Assembly: GCA_009783195.1 (NCBI GenBank)
Contig: WRHP01000008.1
Coordinates: forward strand, 1-51,923
Origin: Syntrophorhabdaceae bacterium
Lineage (GTDB): Bacteria; Desulfobacterota; Deferrimicrobia; Deferrimicrobiales; Deferrimicrobiaceae
Length of the DNA: 51,923 nt
Reading direction: 5' to 3'
This document shows positions 16,747-24,925 of this stretch, piece by piece (the first letter of the stretch is position 1; each line of letters opens with the position of its first letter). The translations under genes were made by a program, and so were the position numbers. The notes beneath the pieces are model-generated. The model searched no databases and had not been told where the DNA came from. It saw only the letters and a list, made by a program, of their open reading frames with translations.

Positions 16747-17080
16747 ACTCCTACAAATTTAACGAAACGCAAAAGAGTTGGCAGAAAAAGACGAAATTTT
16801 CTTATTGCCAGCGGTCAAACAACAGTTAGAAGCCCAAATTTAGCGAAAATTAATCGCATCGGAAGCAGACAGGAAGCATGGCATCACCGTACTGGAATCT
16901 TGTCTTCACAAATTGATACCGCTCCACCCGACTTTTGGTTATAGGCGGCTTTGGGCTTTGTTGCGCTTCAAGCATGGCTGTGCGGTCGACGCAAAAAAGA
17001 ATTCAGGGCGCAAAACTACAACCGGTGGCTTGACTTCAGTGGGTACTACAATTTTCGACAAGTAGCGGTAACATAAAACA
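16747..17080. other. Intergenic region with ORF remnant, right edge of the AT-rich island
   Basis: About 334 bases without a clear gene. A frame starting ATGAGTAAACTCC at 16740 stops after 7 codons, but reopens in the same frame as NAKELAEKDEIFLLPAVKQQ and ends at TAG (16841-16843), which looks like a broken coding remnant. A hairpin, TGGCA-GAAAA (16779-16788) with TTTTC and TGCCA (16797-16810), overlaps it. From about 16900 the base composition returns to GC-rich. A TTGACT (17030-17035) may be a -35 box for the ABC genes, but no suitable -10 was found. Confidence 0.35.
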
Positions 17081-17839
17081 ATGCGGACAGCCGGCTCATC
17101 TCCCACGCTTTCAGTAACGGACCTTCGACGGGTTTTCGGGGATATCGTCGCGGTAGACGGAGTCACGTTTTCGGTCGGTCCAAACGAAACCGTAGGGCTT
17201 CTGGGCCCTAACGGCGCCGGGAAGACGACGACTATCAACATGATCCTGGGAGTCCTATCCCAAACTTCCGGCTCGATTTTGATTGAAGGAATCGATATCG
17301 CAAAAGACCGCCGGCGCGCGCTTGAGAAAACAAACTTCGCCGCCGTTTACGCCCCGCTGCCGGGAAACCTGACCGTGATCCAGAATCTGCGTTTCTTCGG
17401 GCTGCTATATGATGTCGAAGACCTGTCGGAGCGGATCGCTGAACTGTCAGACGCCTTTGATCTCATAAATATCCGGAACACAAGGTTTGGCCTGCTGTCT
17501 TCGGGCGAACAGACGCGGGTTTGCCTCGCCAAAGCGCTGCTCAACCGGCCGCGCCTGCTTCTTTTGGACGAGCCGACAGCCTCTCTCGACCCGGCGACCG
17601 CGCGCGACATCCGCGCCAAGATTCTTGAATATACAACACGGTACAACATGGGAATTCTGTGGACGACGCATAACATGTACGAAGTAACGCAAGTATGCGA
17701 ACGGGTGCTTTTTCTTTCCAAAGGAAAAATACTACTTGAAGGCGCGCCGCAATCCCTTCCCGGCGAATACGGAAAAGAAACGCTTGAGGATCTTTTCATT
17801 TCCGTCGCGCGGGAACCATTAACGCTTGGGGGAACGTAA
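17081..17839 (+). CDS. ABC-2 type transporter, ATP-binding protein
   Basis: The 252-residue ATPase has Walker A (LLGPNGAGKTTT), a signature loop LSSGEQTRVCLAKAL, Walker B (LLLLDEPTASLDP) and the switch His (WTTHNMYEV). It is of the DrrA/NatA exporter class, which moves drugs, lipids or polysaccharides outward. The permease gene starts 6 bases after it. The substrate cannot be told from sequence. Confidence 0.92.
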   Translation: MRTAGSSPTLSVTDLRRVFGDIVAVDGVTFSVGPNETVGLLGPNGAGKTTTINMILGVLSQTSGSILIEGIDIAKDRRRALEKTNFAAVYAPLPGNLTVIQNLRFFGLLYDVEDLSERIAELSDAFDLINIRNTRFGLLSSGEQTRVCLAKALLNRPRLLLLDEPTASLDPATARDIRAKILEYTTRYNMGILWTTHNMYEVTQVCERVLFLSKGKILLEGAPQSLPGEYGKETLEDLFISVAREPLTLGGT

Positions 17840-17845
17840 GCTTAA

Positions 17846-18652
17846 ATGAGCGGACTCAGACGCACAGCCGGGATCGCGTTGCGCCAGTATTATTTGCTGC
17901 GCAGCAGTCCGGCCCGCGTATTGTCGGTTTACGCGTGGATCATGATCGACATCATCTTGTGGGGATTTATCTCACAATACCTGAACATAGCGACGGCATC
18001 AGGCGCCAACTTTGTTCCCGCGCTTTTGGGGGCGGTGCTTCTTTGGGATTTTTTTGGACGGGTAATGCACGGCGTCACCACGTCGTTTCTCGAGGATGTC
18101 TGGTCCCAGAATTTCCTGAACTTGTTCGCCTCGCCCATGTCGATCACCGAATATCTCGGCGGGCTGGTGCTTATAAGCACCGTCTTGAGCATCCTTGGGC
18201 TGATCGCCATGATCATCCTGGCGACCATAGCTTTCGGATTGCGCTTTTTCGCTTACGGCCTGATGCTTGTGCCTTTCCTGCTCGTACTTTTCCTGTTCGG
18301 CATCGCCATGGGCATCTTCGGAATCGCGCTTGTTTTGCGATTCGGCCCCGCCTCCGAGTGGCTTGTGTGGCCCATCCCCGCGATAGTTACGCCGTTTGCG
18401 GCCGTCGTTTACCCGGTGGCCACCCTGCCGGCATGGATGCAGTGGGTCTCGAAACTGCTGCCGCCGTCCTATGTGTTTGAAGGGTTGCGAATGATCGTGG
18501 CGGGCAATTCACCGCCGGTTGGCGGCCTGATCCTGGGGTTTGTCCTGTGCGTACTCTATATTCTCGTTGCGTCGTGGATATTCGCGCATACATACCGGAT
18601 GATCACGCGGTCCGGCCTGCTGGCCAGATACAAAGCGGAGGGCTCCACCTAA
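17846..18652 (+). CDS. ABC-2 type transporter, permease
   Basis: The 268-residue membrane protein has six predicted helices and the ABC-2 permease pattern: N-terminal cytoplasmic LRRTAGIALRQYYLLRSSP, a helix ending WGFISQYLN, and a late LPAWMQWVSKLLPPSYVFEGLR that is the usual ABC-2 signature. It forms the exporter with the preceding ATPase. Its stop is 18 bases from the stop of a convergent gene. Confidence 0.9.
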   Translation: MSGLRRTAGIALRQYYLLRSSPARVLSVYAWIMIDIILWGFISQYLNIATASGANFVPALLGAVLLWDFFGRVMHGVTTSFLEDVWSQNFLNLFASPMSITEYLGGLVLISTVLSILGLIAMIILATIAFGLRFFAYGLMLVPFLLVLFLFGIAMGIFGIALVLRFGPASEWLVWPIPAIVTPFAAVVYPVATLPAWMQWVSKLLPPSYVFEGLRMIVAGNSPPVGGLILGFVLCVLYILVASWIFAHTYRMITRSGLLARYKAEGST

Positions 18653-18670
18653 ACTGGCTTTTGCGCCTGA

Positions 18671-19024
18671 TCACTCGTCTTGAAGGATTCTCAGGTAAGC
18701 GGCATACCTCCCGACCTCTCTATCGTCGGGCCTTCCGCCGATTCCATATCTTTTGATCCCCAATATGGTAAAACCGCTTTCTTTCATTTCACGGAGAGCC
18801 AGCGTAATGCCGTCCATCGCCATCGCGCGGTCATCAACGTGGATGTTCTTCCAGTTTTTCAGCAGGTAAAACAGTGTGGAACGAATGTGCTCCAGGCAAG
18901 TTTCAACATTCCCCGGGATCGCCATCGACCCTTCCTCGATCCGCTCGAATTCCCAGCGGCTTGCGCCGAAAACAAGATACAAAAGCTTTTTTCCGTCCGT
19001 TATGTCGAACTCTTCGGTATTCAT
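18671..19024 (-). CDS. Hypothetical small cytoplasmic protein
   Basis: The 117-residue, acidic, soluble protein has no recognised domain. A central WEFERIEEGSMAIPGNVETC and a helix around HIRSTLFYLLKNWKN are visible. The ATG at 19024 is used (GGAG about 10 bases upstream); a GTG at 19054 would add 10 residues. It lies downstream of glnS on the same strand with a gap of about 116 bases. No function is proposed. Confidence 0.55.
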   Translation of the reverse strand: MNTEEFDITDGKKLLYLVFGASRWEFERIEEGSMAIPGNVETCLEHIRSTLFYLLKNWKNIHVDDRAMAMDGITLALREMKESGFTILGIKRYGIGGRPDDREVGRYAAYLRILQDE

Positions 19025-19140
19025 GAAAACCCCGCTCCGGCTTTCTTCTTTCACCGAGTTACCAGGCGTCTTAAACCGCGCGGCAACGCCAGGCTTGAAT
19101 ACGCTCCCGCGTATCGCCTTACGATCAGACTTTCTTTTGG

Positions 19141-21504
19141 TTACTTTCCCGCAAGTTTATTGAGGATCTCTTCCCGCGCCGCCTTCGGGTTGGCTTTTCC
19201 GCCGGTGGCTTTCATCACATGTCCTGTAAACAGATCAAGGATACTGGCCTTGCCGTTTTTGTACGCCTCGACCTTGTCGGGCATCGAAGCCAGCACCGAG
19301 TCGATCACAACCGAGAGATCAGACCCCGTGACCGCCTGATCCAGCCCCAGACGGCTGATGATTTCGCCTGGCGCGCCTTTGCCTGACATCATCTCCGCAA
19401 ACACCGTTTTCGCCGCCGCCGTCGTAATATTGCCCGCGTCTATCCGTCGGGCAAGGTCGGCAAGGTCCGCTCCCGAAAACGGCAGATCGCCAACCGAGCG
19501 TCCTTTAAGCTCCCGAAGCACATCGTTGGCAGTCAAGTTCGCGATTGTCTTAGGATTGGGGTGAGCGGCAACCGCCGCGTCGAAAAAGCGGGCCACATCC
19601 GCCTCTCCGGTCAGCACGTCCGCCGTGTCGGCCGGCAATCCCATCTCTCCCACATAAGCATCGTATCGCCCGGCCAGAAAAGGGTCCGCGGCGCGCGAAC
19701 GCGCGCGCTCATCCGACACCGTGCCTTGTCCGGATACCGTCCGGGGCTTGGGCCCCGCGGGCTTGACCGGCTTCGTGGTAACCGCGCAGGAAGCGTCCGC
19801 CTTGTTTGTCCGGCCCTCGCGATAAGTGTCTTTAAGCTCTACAATACGGTTGAACACAAGAGCGCCGGGCTTTGAATCGGCGGCATCGGCGATAAAATAA
19901 CCGTGCCGAACAAACTGGAAGCGCTCACCAGACTGCGCTTCCGCCAGCCACGGCTCAACCAGGCATCCGCAAAGCAACTCCACAGAAGCGGAATTGATGT
20001 AATCCTTGAATGTCTGCCCTTCCTGAACGATATCGGGATCAGCCACAGTAAAAAGACGATCGTACAAACGTACCCGCGCCTCGACAGCATGGGCGGCGGA
20101 TACCCACTGGATCGCGGCAATCCGCTTTCTCTTTCCACCCTCGCCTTCTTCAGAAACGCGGCTGCAACGCAGTTCGGTCAGTTCCCCGGAAACAGGATCT
20201 TTGACAACCTCGTCGCAGCGTATAACGCAGGCGCTTCGCAGACGCGCTTCTCCGCCTGGTCGCAAACGCATCCAGCCGTCGGGAGGGTTTTCGCTGAAGT
20301 CGGTTTGCTCGATGTACAACTCGCGGGACAGCGGCAGGGAGCGCGAACCTTCACGCGGCACATCATGCGGCCAAAACGGCGCTTCAACATATTCGACCGT
20401 TTCATCGGGCCAATCCGTTATCGTAACCTTCAAGGGCCTTAAAACCGCCATAACGCGAGGAGCCCTGGAATTAAGGTCATCCCGGATGGCGTCCTCGAGA
20501 ATTTCCATGCTCACGCGGCTGTTCGCCTTATCCACCCCAATACGCGCGGCGAACAACCGAATCCCTTCCGGCGTGTAACCGCGGCGGCGCATGCCGGCGA
20601 TGGTAGGCATCCTGGGGTCGTCCCATCCGGATACGAACCCTTCCTCCACGAGTTGAAGAAGCTTGCGCTTGCTCATTACCGTGTAGTCGAGGTTCAGGCG
20701 GGCGAATTCGTACTGCCTTGGCCTTGGCTCCGGAAACAGGTTGTCAACCAGCCAGTCGTAGACCGCCCGGTTGTTCTCGAACTCAAGCGTGCATATCGAA
20801 TGCGTGATCTCTTCAATAGCGTCTGACAGCGGGTGCGCAAAATCATACATGGGATAAAGACACCAGTCGTCGCCACGCCGATAATGAGTCTCGTGCCGAA
20901 TCCGGTAGAGGATAGGATCGCGCATCTTCATGTTTTTGGCGGACATGTCGATACGGGCGCGCAGCACATGCGCGCCGCCGGAAAACTCTCCCGCCCGCAT
21001 CCGGGCAAAGAGATCCAGGTTCTCCTCCACCGAACGGCTGCGGTAGGGACTCTCCTTCCCCGGCTCCAGAATTGTGCCCCGGTACTGCCGGATCTGCTCC
21101 TCATCGAGACTATCCACGTACGCCTTGCCTTCCCGGATCAGCCGGACGGCGAACTCATAGAACCTCTCGTAGTAATCCGAGGCGAAAAACATTTTGCCGC
21201 GCCAGTCAAACCCAAGCCAGCGCACGTCGCTCGTAATCGACTCGACGTACTTCATGTCCTCGGTTTCCGGGTTCGTGTCGTCCATGCGGAGATGGCAAAT
21301 CCCTCCGAATTCGTTGGCGATCCCAAAATTCAGGCAAATGGATTTGGCGTGACCAATGTGGAGGTAGCCGTTGGGTTCGGGAGGAAAGCGCGTAACGACA
21401 CGCTTACCGTATACGCCCGCAAGAGTATCTCTTTTGACTATTTCTCTGAGAAAATCCGTGGTTTTCTTTTCGGTTTCCAAAGTAACCCTATCGAAATCAG
21501 CCAT
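19141..21504 (-). CDS. glnS: Glutaminyl-tRNA synthetase fused to a GatB/YqeY-like domain
   Basis: The 787-residue protein has a class I GlnRS catalytic core with HIGH motif (NGYLHIGHAKSICLNFG), a KMSKS variant VMSKRKLLQLV, then two beta-barrel anticodon-binding domains. After a Pro/Lys-rich linker (about 580-605) the last 180 residues match the GatB tail and YqeY domain (KTIANLTANDVLRELKG, AAKTVFAEMMSGKG, VMKATGGKANPKAAREEI). The same architecture is known in Deinococcus GlnRS, where the extension aids tRNA binding. The start is set at the ATG at 21504; an upstream TTG at 21522 sits too close to its AAGGA. It charges tRNA-Gln directly. Confidence 0.95.
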   Translation of the reverse strand: MADFDRVTLETEKKTTDFLREIVKRDTLAGVYGKRVVTRFPPEPNGYLHIGHAKSICLNFGIANEFGGICHLRMDDTNPETEDMKYVESITSDVRWLGFDWRGKMFFASDYYERFYEFAVRLIREGKAYVDSLDEEQIRQYRGTILEPGKESPYRSRSVEENLDLFARMRAGEFSGGAHVLRARIDMSAKNMKMRDPILYRIRHETHYRRGDDWCLYPMYDFAHPLSDAIEEITHSICTLEFENNRAVYDWLVDNLFPEPRPRQYEFARLNLDYTVMSKRKLLQLVEEGFVSGWDDPRMPTIAGMRRRGYTPEGIRLFAARIGVDKANSRVSMEILEDAIRDDLNSRAPRVMAVLRPLKVTITDWPDETVEYVEAPFWPHDVPREGSRSLPLSRELYIEQTDFSENPPDGWMRLRPGGEARLRSACVIRCDEVVKDPVSGELTELRCSRVSEEGEGGKRKRIAAIQWVSAAHAVEARVRLYDRLFTVADPDIVQEGQTFKDYINSASVELLCGCLVEPWLAEAQSGERFQFVRHGYFIADAADSKPGALVFNRIVELKDTYREGRTNKADASCAVTTKPVKPAGPKPRTVSGQGTVSDERARSRAADPFLAGRYDAYVGEMGLPADTADVLTGEADVARFFDAAVAAHPNPKTIANLTANDVLRELKGRSVGDLPFSGADLADLARRIDAGNITTAAAKTVFAEMMSGKGAPGEIISRLGLDQAVTGSDLSVVIDSVLASMPDKVEAYKNGKASILDLFTGHVMKATGGKANPKAAREEILNKLAGK

Positions 21505-21604
21505 ATTGTAAGTAGGAAACAATCCTTATAAATTATATAGCTGTTAGGAATATCACGCTGCCATGCGCGTGTCAAAACCGGCAAACAAAGAGGCAGTATA
21601 TACA

Positions 21605-21634
21605 TTGACGTTTCGCTAACAATTCAGTGATAAT
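21605..21634 (+). promoter_or_regulatory. Sigma-70-type promoter candidate for the gsp operon
   Basis: TTGACG (21605-21610) and GATAAT (21629-21634) are 18 bases apart, giving a start site about 45 bases before gspC. The surrounding DNA is AT-rich. It is the only good candidate between glnS and gspC on the plus strand. Confidence 0.5.
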
Positions 21635-21686
21635 GTTGCATAGTTATATATAATATTTAATACTAATTCTCTCCTTAAGGTGAGTG

Positions 21687-22601
21687 GTGCGCAAAACGGT
21701 ATTCCAGGTAATTGTAGGGGCCTCCATAGCGGTTTGCACCGTATGCCTTGTGGTCATACTGGCAAAATCCCTGTCTTTGCGCGCCTACTCCGCCAAGATC
21801 CCGCGGGTTTACACCGCGCCCGCGCGGACAACTCCCTTGCCTCCCCCGGAAGAATGGAGGAACCTGTTTGCGCCCGAGGCGGGCATGCAGCTTCCCTCCC
21901 ACCTGCCGGCTCAGACGTTATCAGACGTCAAGCACGGAGTCCGCTCGAACTTCGTCCTTCTCGGCACGATCGTATCCACCCTCCCCGGCGATTCACGCGC
22001 CATTCTGTGGTCCGACGGAATGAAGCTGCCCAAACTGGTCCGGGTGAACACCCAGGTGGAGCCGGGCGCCATTCTTGCGTCGGTAACAAGAGACAAGGCG
22101 GTCATAAACCGGGGGGCCGCCCAGGAGCAAATAGACCTGCTCCCGGTTGGAAGCAGATCACGCTCGCCCTCTCCCTCCACGGTCGAGCGGTCGCCTTCCG
22201 CGATAAGAGCGCCCGACGCCAGACAAACAACCGCCACAGAGGTGTCCTCCGACGGCGCCCTGCGCGTGGAGCGCGCCGACGAAAACAACTTCATCCTCGA
22301 CGAGGCGGGGCTGGCTTATCTGTCGGGAAACATCAACCAGTTCATGGCAAACGTCCGGATCACCCCGTATTTTGAGGGAAGCGCATCCGCCGGATACCGA
22401 ATGGCGTCAATCCCGCCGGGCACGGCCTTCGACAAACTTGGCTTTCGCAGCGGCGATATAATACAGAACGTAAACGGCGTAACCCTTTCCTCCCCGGAAA
22501 AGATGTACACGATCTTCCAGAACCTCAAGGACGAAAAAACGGTATCCGTGGACATTATCCGCCAAGGGAAGAAAAACACGCTGAAGTACGACATCAAATG
22601 A
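21687..22601 (+). CDS. gspC: Type II secretion system protein C (GspC)
   Basis: The 304-residue inner-membrane protein has an N-terminal helix (VFQVIVGASIAVCTVCLVVIL), a Pro-rich periplasmic linker, an HR domain (residues about 75-145) and a C-terminal PDZ domain (RMASIPPGTAFDKLGFRSGDIIQNVNG). GspC links the inner-membrane platform to the secretin. Two GTG codons lie in tandem at 21684 and 21687; the second gives better spacing from AAGG. The stop overlaps an ATG in front of gspD. Confidence 0.92.
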   Translation: MRKTVFQVIVGASIAVCTVCLVVILAKSLSLRAYSAKIPRVYTAPARTTPLPPPEEWRNLFAPEAGMQLPSHLPAQTLSDVKHGVRSNFVLLGTIVSTLPGDSRAILWSDGMKLPKLVRVNTQVEPGAILASVTRDKAVINRGAAQEQIDLLPVGSRSRSPSPSTVERSPSAIRAPDARQTTATEVSSDGALRVERADENNFILDEAGLAYLSGNINQFMANVRITPYFEGSASAGYRMASIPPGTAFDKLGFRSGDIIQNVNGVTLSSPEKMYTIFQNLKDEKTVSVDIIRQGKKNTLKYDIK

Positions 22602-22615
22602 GCGTGGAGACGCCC

Positions 22616-24925
22616 ATGCGAATAACCGCCATATTGCTGGCGGCATTAATCTTCATGGCCGGCGCAGCCGTGGCCGCGGAGCTGCCATTTGACGTGTCCG
22701 GCGAAGCCGTGCCCGAAACCGCGATAAGCGAAGAGAGCCTCGCTTCAACGCAGCATGAAGAAGTTTTTATTCCTCCAATACAACAAGAAGAGACGCTCAC
22801 TCCTTTAATACAGCAAGCGGAGGTTCGCGCTCTTCCAGAGCGGCAGGAAGACACCGTGTCCGCCCCGCCTCCGACACAGGAAAAACCTCATAATGGACGG
22901 CGCAATCAACGGACAAAGAACGCCGGCACGGCTCCACGGCAGCGCCCCGGCAAATCACAGCAGTACATCTCTCTCGATTTCACGGATGTAGATCTCCAGG
23001 TATTGATCAAGTTCATGAGCGAGCAGACTGGCCAAAACTTCGTGTTCGATGAGCGGGTGCAAGGAAAAGTAAGCATCGTTTCCCCAACCAAAATGACCGA
23101 AGAGGAAGCATACAACGTGTTCCTCTCCGTCCTTCAGGTCAAAGGATTCGCCACGGTAAATGTCGGCAACTCGATCAAGATCGTTCCCTCGCGGGAAATC
23201 CGCCAGGAATCTATCCCGACCGACGGAAAAGGGAAGCCCGCGCGGCATAGCGGAGAATTCATTACCCGCCTCATTTCCTTGAAGCATACAGAAAGCCCTG
23301 AAGTCATACAGCTGCTTACTCCGCTTCTTTCGAAGGATGGCATGATTTCCTCCTTCCCGTCGGCGAACACGATAATGCTCATAGATTCCCGCCAGAACAT
23401 CGAGCGCCTCATGGGAATCCTCAATCAGATAGACATAGAGAGCCAAAACGAAACGAAGCTTTTTCAGCTCACATACGCGTCGGCGCAAAACCTGGCCAAT
23501 ACGCTTGAACAGCTTTTCCCATCCGCCACGCCGCCAGGCGCGCCCGCGCCGCAAGCCGGACGCGGAACCGCGCGGCGAGCCGCGGCCCAAGGCAGCTCTA
23601 CTATCCGGTTCATCCCGGAGATGCGCACAAATAACCTGATTGTCATTGCGCCGCCGGAGACACTGCCGGAAATCTCCGAACTCATCGCGCGGCTTGATGT
23701 CCCTCTCCCAAGCGGGAGCGGCAAAATCAACGTCTATTACCTCGAAAACGCGGATGCTGAAGAAACGGCGACCGTCCTCACCTCGCTCACCGGGCTCTCC
23801 GGCACTTCACCCGCGCAACTGCCCCAAGGAATGCTGCCTCAAGGGCAGCAGATGACCCCGGCCGGCATGGCCGCGGCCAGCGCGGTCATCGCCGAATTTG
23901 AAAGCCGCGTGAAAATAACGGCGGATAAAGCCACCAACTCCCTCGTCATTGTGGCTTCCCCAAACGATTACAAAACGCTTGTGGGCGTCATCAAGAAGCT
24001 TGATATCCGAAGAAGGCAGGTTTTCGTCGAGGCAATGATCCTCGAGATAGATCTCGACAAGAGCAGGGATTTGGGCATCGAATGGCGCACGGCAATGGAC
24101 GCCGGCAAAAACGGCACAATCCTTGGCGGAACCAATTTCAATTTCTCCGGAAACGTCAATTCCATGCTCACCGCCCTTGCTTCCGGCAATCCGATGCTCT
24201 TCGCCGGCACCGGCCTGCTTGCCGGCGGCATCGGCGGAACCGTCAAACTGCCGGACGGAACAGAAGTCCCGGCCGTCGCGGCGATCCTGCGGGCGGTACA
24301 GACGCGAAACGACATCAAGATACTCTCCTCCCCTCACCTGCTCACGCAAAACAACAAAGAGGCGGAGATCGTCGTAGGCGAGAATGTTCCCTTCATCGCA
24401 AGCCAGTCGCGGGACACGACAAACCTCGCCAACGTCATAAACACCGTCGAGCGCAAGGATGTCGGCGTCACCTTAAAAATCACGCCGCACATCCACGAGA
24501 GCGAATTCGTCAGCATGGATATCTACCAGGAGTCCTCCGCTTTGAAGGAATCCTCCGGCCTCGATCAGTCTCTGGTAGGCCCGACCACCACAAAGCGCTC
24601 GGCCAAAACCACCGTTTTGGTAAAGAGCGGAGATACGATACTCATCGGAGGCATCGTTCAGGAGACCAAGTCCGAGATAGAGAGCAAGGTTCCAATCCTG
24701 GGCAGCATTCCGCTTCTGGGCTGGCTTTTCAAGTACAGCTCAAAAACCGTTACCCGCACAAATCTCGTCATACTCCTTACCCCGCACATCATTCAGGAGC
24801 CGGGGGTCTTTACGGAAAAGCTCGCGGAACGGCAGCGCAAGATCCTTTTGGACTTCGACCAGAACAACGATCACATCCGCAGCGTGTTTCCGCCGAAGCA
24901 GGAAACGGAAAATCCGGGTCCGTGA
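22616..24925 (+). CDS. gspD: Type II secretion system secretin (GspD)
   Basis: The 769-residue outer-membrane secretin has a signal peptide (RITAILLAALIFMAGAAVAA), then a low-complexity linker with a degenerate 10-residue repeat, an N0 domain (YISLDFTDVDLQVLIKFMSE), N1-N3 domains and the secretin domain ending VPILGSIPLLGWLF and TNLVILLTPHIIQE. A poly-Pro/Gly/Gln insert near residues 300-325 is in a variable loop. The ATG at 22616 was chosen because GGAGA lies 5 bases upstream and the signal peptide starts there; an ATG at 22598 overlaps the gspC stop. It ends in a GTGA overlap with gspE. Confidence 0.95.
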   Translation: MRITAILLAALIFMAGAAVAAELPFDVSGEAVPETAISEESLASTQHEEVFIPPIQQEETLTPLIQQAEVRALPERQEDTVSAPPPTQEKPHNGRRNQRTKNAGTAPRQRPGKSQQYISLDFTDVDLQVLIKFMSEQTGQNFVFDERVQGKVSIVSPTKMTEEEAYNVFLSVLQVKGFATVNVGNSIKIVPSREIRQESIPTDGKGKPARHSGEFITRLISLKHTESPEVIQLLTPLLSKDGMISSFPSANTIMLIDSRQNIERLMGILNQIDIESQNETKLFQLTYASAQNLANTLEQLFPSATPPGAPAPQAGRGTARRAAAQGSSTIRFIPEMRTNNLIVIAPPETLPEISELIARLDVPLPSGSGKINVYYLENADAEETATVLTSLTGLSGTSPAQLPQGMLPQGQQMTPAGMAAASAVIAEFESRVKITADKATNSLVIVASPNDYKTLVGVIKKLDIRRRQVFVEAMILEIDLDKSRDLGIEWRTAMDAGKNGTILGGTNFNFSGNVNSMLTALASGNPMLFAGTGLLAGGIGGTVKLPDGTEVPAVAAILRAVQTRNDIKILSSPHLLTQNNKEAEIVVGENVPFIASQSRDTTNLANVINTVERKDVGVTLKITPHIHESEFVSMDIYQESSALKESSGLDQSLVGPTTTKRSAKTTVLVKSGDTILIGGIVQETKSEIESKVPILGSIPLLGWLFKYSSKTVTRTNLVILLTPHIIQEPGVFTEKLAERQRKILLDFDQNNDHIRSVFPPKQETENPGP
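22757..22846 (+). repeat. Degenerate tandem repeat, 3 x 30 bp, inside gspD
   Basis: Three in-frame 30-bp units encode EEVFIPPIQQ, EETLTPLIQQ and AEVRALPERQ in the linker after the signal peptide. The third unit is the most diverged. It probably acts as a flexible spacer. Confidence 0.6.

Noticed and set aside
16939-17241. Minus-strand frame opposite the ABC ATPase start
   Set aside because: It has no ribosome binding site and its sequence is the reverse shadow of the ATPase N-terminus.
21547-21575. Minus-strand promoter for glnS (TTGACA with a TATTCC box 17 bases on)
   Set aside because: The -35 box is perfect but the -10 box is poor, and the better TATAAT further down is not at a proper distance. 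Left out as a feature.
24082-24921. N-terminal 280-residue extension of GspE
   Set aside because: The frame is open within gspD but its protein is Arg/His-rich and low in order. GspE begins at the GTGA overlap at 24922 with normal length.
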